A stretch of DNA of 64,000 nucleotides from Umbelopsis ramanniana AG. Lineage: Eukaryota > Mucoromycota > Umbelopsidomycetes > Umbelopsidales > Umbelopsidaceae. This document shows positions 58,032-64,000 of this stretch, in pieces. The translations under genes and the position numbers were made by a program. Below the pieces are notes generated by a model, which was given only the letters and a program-made list of their open reading frames with translations, did no database searches and was not told the origin of the DNA. The stretch is taken from assembly GCF_025399195.1 (NCBI RefSeq), contig NW_026252137.1:62001-126000 (forward strand), written 5' to 3'. Positions within the stretch are counted from its first letter, which is position 1. Each line of letters opens with the position of its first letter.

Positions 58032-59064
58032 TTGTCAAATGAAGGGTTCTGGCGCAAGAAGTTGGCACTGTTGTTGTCCTGGATACCGAATATAGCAATG
58101 TACCCATTTTTACTATTTTTGCTTTGCTGGAGGTTGGTCCGCCCGCAGCATTTTGTCCGAAAAACAATGGAATAAAAAATCTAACGGAGCCTTCTAGTGA
58201 CAATAGTCGAACTTCGAGATGACTCGTAGCAAGCATGGTATGTCACAAATCTTAACGTACCGTAATGAAATTACAGCTGGTCCGAAAGATATCAATATCG
58301 TCACCGGTACATTTAAACTTTCAAAAGTGCTACTGATTTAGAAACTTGGGAAAACAAGAAGAACTGGGTGGAAAGATACACAAATGGCGACGTTAATTTT
58401 AATTTAACAATACGCAACAGCGGCATCTGCTAATGACACAGCAAACTGTTCATTCAAGCCAGTGTAAAAGTATGCCATATCCTAGTGGATCCCCACCGCC
58501 CTGGATAGCTTGGTACGGCCGCCCCATACAGTCACTTTCGAAATTCGGCAATATCTCCTTTAACAGACAATGATAATATGACAATCATAAACGTTAAGTA
58601 TCACACGCATCAACGTTTACGTCTCTGCCCTGGTACCGGTTTTATTTCAGACCAGTCAAGCGAAGTATTGCCTTCTCTAACGAACGTTAGGTTTGTCAAT
58701 TCATATGATGATAATTCCATAGTTGACTTGAAAATGCACGTCAAAGCCGTATGTTTATTCTGCCCGAACATTTATTTGTCAATAGTGATATTATCGCACG
58801 ATGATCCCTATTACAAAGACCTTTTATTCGTGCGTCATTTTGATCTAGGATGTACACACAAAACTTTGTACTGTTAGGTATTCCAGAGAATTCTCATATC
58901 GACAATGAGGTAGTTCGTAATCTCTCCTGAATCCCATGATAGCTAACCGAGAGCATTTCCTCCTTTTCCTTGCCTTCAAAGCGATCGCGAAAAATGTATA
59001 AAAGTTGAACGTTTGGAAAATGGAAAATCTCATCAACCCAACAACTCAACTTCCAATCTACAAC
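58032..59064. other. Intergenic, divergent RING gene / Cys-rich surface protein
   Basis: About 1 kb. The only clear element is the TATA box at 58997. ORFs here show no family resemblance. Confidence 0.55.
58997..59003 (+). promoter_or_regulatory. TATA box of Cys-rich surface protein gene
   Basis: TATAAAA lies 62 bp before the ATG at 59065, in an AT-rich context. Confidence 0.55.
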
Positions 59065-59603
59065 ATGCAATTCAAACTCGCATCCATCCTTGCCATTGCC
59101 GCTCTTGTTGCATCTGTCGCTGCCAAATGCGACTGTAGCGATGATGACTTTTCTTGCCAACAGCGCTGTTGTAAGTGCATTTTCTAACTTTTAATTCGCT
59201 GACATGTACTTGTTTCAAATCTCTGATTCCTTTTAAACAACACATTAGCTGTAAAGGCTCAAGAGTGTTTCCAAAAGTGCCAGTTTGAAAAGTCTGGAGA
59301 CGCTGACTGTCAACGCGACTGTGCCAAGGACTATCTTCCTGAAAATGGTCGAGGTTTCGCTCAGGGTAGCCCCTATGGTAATCCCCAAGGTGGTTACAAC
59401 GGACAAGGCTATGGACAGCAGCCCTACGGTAAGAGCTAACTCTGCATGAAAGAAAAGGTTTCAGCCAGCCGACTAAACAATTCCACTTATTAGGTCCTGG
59501 CCATTGGCAGAATGGACAATGGGTCTCCAGTGCCAACGGAAAGTCAGTACAGATGGCTCTCCCTGCATTGGCTGTTGTTGCTGTCGGTATGTTGGCTTTG
59601 TAA
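59065..59603 (+). CDS. Small secreted Cys-rich GPI-type surface protein
   Basis: Exons 59065-59170, 59249-59428 and 59494-59603 give 131 aa. The signal peptide is MQFKLASILAIAALVASVAA. The mature start has eight Cys, C-x-C-x7-C-x3-C then CFQKC and CQRDC. The repeated C-x3-C pairs suggest a disulfide-stapled helical hairpin (alpha-hairpinin-like), not the CFEM fold. A Gly/Tyr/Gln/Pro-rich linker (GNPQGGYNGQGYGQQPYG) follows. The last 20 residues are hydrophobic with a small-residue site (SANGK) before them, as in GPI-anchored proteins. Likely a cell-wall or plasma-membrane surface protein; I do not recognise a named family. The long antisense ORF over it is a shadow. Confidence 0.85.
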
Positions 59604-60411
59604 ACATCTACCACGCAATGCACTGTAAGCACTTACAATGGGGGTGATCAGCATACCCATTTAACATTATTCACACATCGGTTATATCCAAAGCTAGTTT
59701 CTAATAAACGTGATTTATTTATTTATTTATCTACTGTGCTGGTTTGAGGAAGGCGTTTATAAAGCTGACAGATAAGCTGAGATTGAGCATCATGAGATAT
59801 ATCCATGTCGATCCAGTTTAGACAAGGGAATATGGCGGTCCAGACTACCTGTGATCACTGATTGTTGATCTTGACTGCTGTGTTGAGTGTTTCAGAAGTG
59901 GTTGGCGAAGAATCACATTACTCTAGACAGTCAATTGGATGCGTTTGTCGCATGTTTGACAAGGGCATAAAATTTTTCAATCAAATTACTTCCAATTTGG
60001 AAGCCAATGTCAATGCATGAAAAATGGATTTGGTTTAGCAGGCATTGTGTTCCATATGTCATAAGCAAAGCATTGCATGGTGATCTATTGATATCGCTGA
60101 ATATATCGCATGGTGTTTTAAAGAAACATGGAGTTCGATCTCGGGAGCAGACATTATAGAACACCAAATACTCCAAAAAAAAACTACAGTAGGCACACGG
60201 GATTGACAATCAAAAAATAGTTTTTTGGTTGGGTTTTTTTTGTGTTATATTTATGAGGACACAGCGATACAAACTTCTAGTTACAATTGAATTGAGATAT
60301 TTACTCTACGAGACTTTAAACAGGGTGTTTAAAGCCGGGAAACAAACAAGGTATATGAGATACAGAACTCGCTGATAACCCGCGAAACGGTTCAAGTAAG
60401 TGAAGAATCAC
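59604..60411. other. Convergent 3' spacer with microsatellite
   Basis: It holds a TTTA microsatellite near 59715-59731 and A/T runs near 60174 and 60220. No gene is supported. Confidence 0.55.
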
Positions 60412-60798
60412 TTAAGCCCAGTTCCAGGTGATGGGAACGCGACCTTGAGCTTCATCCGCAATCTTATCAAAAGCAGCGGGAGACATATCAATATCACCAG
60501 AGGCACAGCCAGGGCAAGTATCCAAGATAGTGACGGTGACGGAGCCCTTGGGACCCTTGATAGCAACCTTGCGTCCGCAGTTGGGGTTGGCATTGGGGTT
60601 GGCACCGTTTTGCATTTGAGCGACGTTCATGGCAGCCATGATGTCGCTGTCGGAAGCTTGAGTACCGCAGCTATTGGTACCAGCAGAGGGGTTGTAGTAG
60701 GTAGCATCACCGGAGAAGGAACGCTTCTCAACGGCGGCGGGGGCAGCGAGAACGGTAGCAGCAATGGCAAGGATGGAGAAAATCTTGACGGAGACCAT
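60412..60798 (-). CDS. Secreted DPBB (barwin/expansin/RlpA-like) protein
   Basis: Single-exon 128-aa ORF. A signal peptide (MVSVKIFSILAIAATVLAAP) with a short Glu-Lys-Arg propeptide-like site (AAVEKR) is followed by a complete double-psi beta-barrel: GDATYYNP, NSCGTQ, a Cys in PNCGRK, then VTVTILDTCPGCASGDIDMS and a final VPITWNW. These are the DPBB signatures of cerato-platanin-neighbour/expansin-like small proteins of fungi. The catalytic-type Asp of DTCPGC is present. Likely a wall-binding or wall-loosening secreted protein. It has its own TATA box about 160 bp upstream. Confidence 0.93.
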   Translation of the reverse strand: MVSVKIFSILAIAATVLAAPAAVEKRSFSGDATYYNPSAGTNSCGTQASDSDIMAAMNVAQMQNGANPNANPNCGRKVAIKGPKGSVTVTILDTCPGCASGDIDMSPAAFDKIADEAQGRVPITWNWA

Positions 60799-60958
60799 GT
60801 TTGATAGAATTTGAAGTTTGGTTGAGGGAAAGTGGTTGGTTTGATAAACTTTAGTTTAAATGAAAGTTATTGGGTTGTAAGGGATTGAAATGAGAACGAC
60901 CGGCGTTAACGAGAGTAGATTTGATGAAGTTTGAAATTTGGGACAAAGAGGGGTCCGC

Positions 60959-60965
60959 TTTTATA
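60959..60965 (-). promoter_or_regulatory. TATA box of the DPBB protein gene
   Basis: TATAAAA on the minus strand, about 160 bp before the ATG at 60798, which implies a roughly 130-nt 5' UTR. Confidence 0.5.
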
Positions 60966-61238
60966 GAGAAAATCCTCGGCCGGCCGATCGTTCGAAAGAA
61001 GAATGGGTTTGACAAATTTCAGTCGACCAAGTTTCAGTGCGCAGCCGGGATCCACACATATGGCGACTCGGGTCACTGTGGGTGGACAATGAATATGGAT
61101 CAACCCCAATAGAATGGCCGTTGTTTCACTTCCGCAATGAACGGACCACAAGCTTGTCTGCCCGTCAAAGTGGTGGACAGAGCTGGGTACCTTATTTCAT
61201 TGAGCCACCGACATAGTGGACACAGACAACTAACCTCT

Positions 61239-61445
61239 TCACTGTGATGCTTTGTTATTCTCTTGGCGCTCTGGACCAAGAATCCATTGCGTAATCAACC
61301 TTGCAACAGCTTCTTCCAGGGTGGAAGTTAATTTGTCTTTGAAAAATTTTGTTCCGGGTGACCCATTGTTGATGGAATTGCTCATTTCTGACTGGCCATT
61401 TCCAGTTGGGACAATTTCAGGTCCTTTCCTATCGTGGCTACCCAT
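61239..61445 (-). CDS. Candidate 68-aa charged helical protein
   Basis: ATG-initiated ORF with coding-like composition: a polar N-terminus, then an amphipathic helix (DKLTSTLEEAVARLITQWIL). No family is recognised; it stands alone upstream of the DPBB gene promoter. Confidence 0.35.
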   Translation of the reverse strand: MGSHDRKGPEIVPTGNGQSEMSNSINNGSPGTKFFKDKLTSTLEEAVARLITQWILGPERQENNKASQ

Positions 61446-61565
61446 GAAACTGTCTCAAATTGATTTGATTCGTAAAGGTATTCATGAACAACATTGACAG
61501 TGTTTCAGGCTTGTGCATTCCCTGTGATCATATTCTCAGAAAAACCTTTACCCTTCCGTCCAGTA

Positions 61566-61597
61566 AATTCCATGTTCAGTGAATTCCATGTTCAGTG
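61566..61597. repeat. 16-bp tandem duplication
   Basis: AATTCCATGTTCAGTG is present twice head-to-tail with no mismatch. Confidence 0.85.
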
Positions 61598-62435
61598 AAT
61601 CCGCACATGACCATTAGCTTCCCTCTACTATGATTTAGTTTTTTTTTTCTTTTTTCATTTTTTCCCATTTGAATGATCGAGTGCTTCACATAGATGGTCA
61701 AGGCGGTGGTATATGCCAATTACCACCTTTTTTCCCCGGTCTGTGTAGCCCAGGTGTGGCCTGAGTAGCGTCCTCATCTTCAAGACAAAGCGACATTTTG
61801 GGTACTGAAACTTATTAAAACGAAGCTGTCTTTTACCCGCAGAAATTACCAAACATGTATATCAATTAGAACTTCCGGCACACCTATGTCATTGAAGGCT
61901 GTGGAACGATTTAATTGAATGGTTTCACAGTGTTTTAGCCAGCTTCCATCAAATAGCTTTAGTTGGGATTTTGATGATGACTTAGCACTCGCTCATCACA
62001 TTGCAAAAGGATGTCAAAATCCCGCAGTAACTTTGAAACATTCTACTTTCGCGGGCTCCAACGGGAGCCTCGTGGTTTTGAAGCTGTAAAAAATTGACCG
62101 ATTGAAGCGGAAATGCTAACACAAAGAACCTTGATATCCATGTATATGCCCCACTAAAATCCACCTCAGCGAATGTAATATTATGGCTAGAAATAAAATA
62201 ATGACATGGCTTCTTAGGTTAGAGGATGCTTCAAGGGACTTTAGTAATGGCCATTTCAGCATAAATAGTGAGTATAGATGTGTCAAATACTGTAATGGAT
62301 GGAATGAAAAAAAGCTCAGGCCAGAGACAACGACGCTTGTGACTGCTTAAGAAAATTCTTGCCACCGCATTGTGAAAGATCTTAAGGGTATTGGAGACTG
62401 ATATACATTCATGACCAATAAGCAAATAATGTAGG

Positions 62436-62588
62436 CGTTCAACGCTCTATTCCAGAATCTAGACAAGTGCATCATGTTACAGCAGGATAAAAAGTTCTTA
62501 ATGGCCGGGCGCTTACGCAGCTACAGCTCATACATGCACATCACAACAGTCAAGCTTCATGTGGACGTTCAACGCTCTATTCCAGAAT
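62436..62588. repeat. 23-bp direct repeat pair
   Basis: The 23-bp sequence beginning CGTTCAACGCTCTATTCC occurs at 62436-62458 and 62566-62588, 130 bp apart, upstream of the GDH 3' end. Its origin is unknown. Confidence 0.8.
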
Positions 62589-62732
62589 ATAAAAGATGAA
62601 TAATGTATAGTTTACAGTAGAAAACAATTTCAGAAGGGGAGGGAGGGGGTAAGTTTGGCTAGCTTAAAAGCTTTTCGTTTGTGTGAAAAGAGCGAGACTA
62701 GTTATTTACAGATTAACGGAGAGGCGAATAAT

Positions 62733-64000
<1,268 letters not shown>

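Larger units (their letters stand above)
60799..62732. other. Intergenic 1.9 kb between DPBB and GDH genes
   Basis: It holds the DPBB promoter, one candidate small ORF (61239-61445, minus), a 16-bp tandem duplication and a 23-bp direct repeat (listed separately). No other gene is supported. Confidence 0.55.

Noticed and set aside
59072-59632. 186-codon ORF antisense to the Cys-rich surface protein
   Set aside because: It is a shadow. The plus strand has a signal peptide, spliced Cys pattern and GPI-like tail with consistent phases; the antisense frame has no recognisable feature.
60400-60804. Plus-strand 134-codon ORF over the DPBB gene
   Set aside because: The minus strand encodes a complete signal peptide plus DPBB domain; the plus frame is a Gly/Val-rich mirror of it.
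61252-61497. 81-codon plus ORF opposite the 61239-61445 candidate
   Set aside because: Its hydrophobic, Pro-rich translation looks like the mirror of the better-composed minus ORF; neither is certain but the minus one is preferred.

Overview
The window is nuclear DNA of a filamentous fungus. Genes are dense and almost all are cut by short GT-AG introns (about 50-110 bp). The content includes a fungal RNR2, a fungal Sec14-like Sfh5, a MYND/Mub1 protein, a G-alpha, secreted chitinase and DPBB proteins and NADP-GDH. Gene style and AT-rich spacers suggest an early-diverging lineage, probably Mucoromycota, but no rRNA or species marker is present, so this is inference. I rebuilt exons by hand by matching splice sites, phases and protein families. 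Each model marked complete gives a total coding length divisible by three with no internal stop.

Layout. 1-6 kb: 3' part of a SANT/AT-hook protein, an HMG-box chromatin protein, and RNR2 with MCB/E2F-like elements in its promoter and introns. 6-19 kb, all on the minus strand: a 1620-aa fusion of a fatty acyl-CoA reductase and a GNPAT-like acyltransferase, a FUN14 protein, Sfh5, an acetyl-CoA transporter (SLC33A1 type) and a Mub1-type MYND protein. 20-28.4 kb: a divergent G-alpha, TFIIF-alpha and an unrecognised 856-aa protein. 28.4-31.3 kb: a tandem pair of macro-domain genes, one canonical and one with altered active-site loops plus a Q/N/P-rich repeat tail. 31.3-38 kb: REEP-type ER protein, AVT-type amino-acid transporter, a small unknown protein, and a gene-poor 2.6 kb with tRNA-Leu(UAA). 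38.5-44 kb: GH18 chitinase and cysteinyl-tRNA synthetase with a probable mitochondrial/cytosolic double start. 44.5-54.2 kb: a giant 3152-aa protein of repeated ASH/MSP-like Ig domains, with one 8.3-kb exon. 54.5-64 kb: U1A/U2B''-type RRM protein, a PA-TM-RING E3 ligase, a cysteine-rich GPI-type surface protein, a DPBB/expansin-like secreted protein, and the 3' part of NADP-glutamate dehydrogenase running off the right end.

These are mostly independent housekeeping genes, not a cluster. Genes that could act together are the two S-phase genes (HMG and RNR2, both with E2F-like sites), and the two macro-domain paralogs only 42 bp apart. The most unusual items are the giant ASH-repeat protein, the reductase-acyltransferase fusion with a lost catalytic His, and the diverged macro-domain pair.
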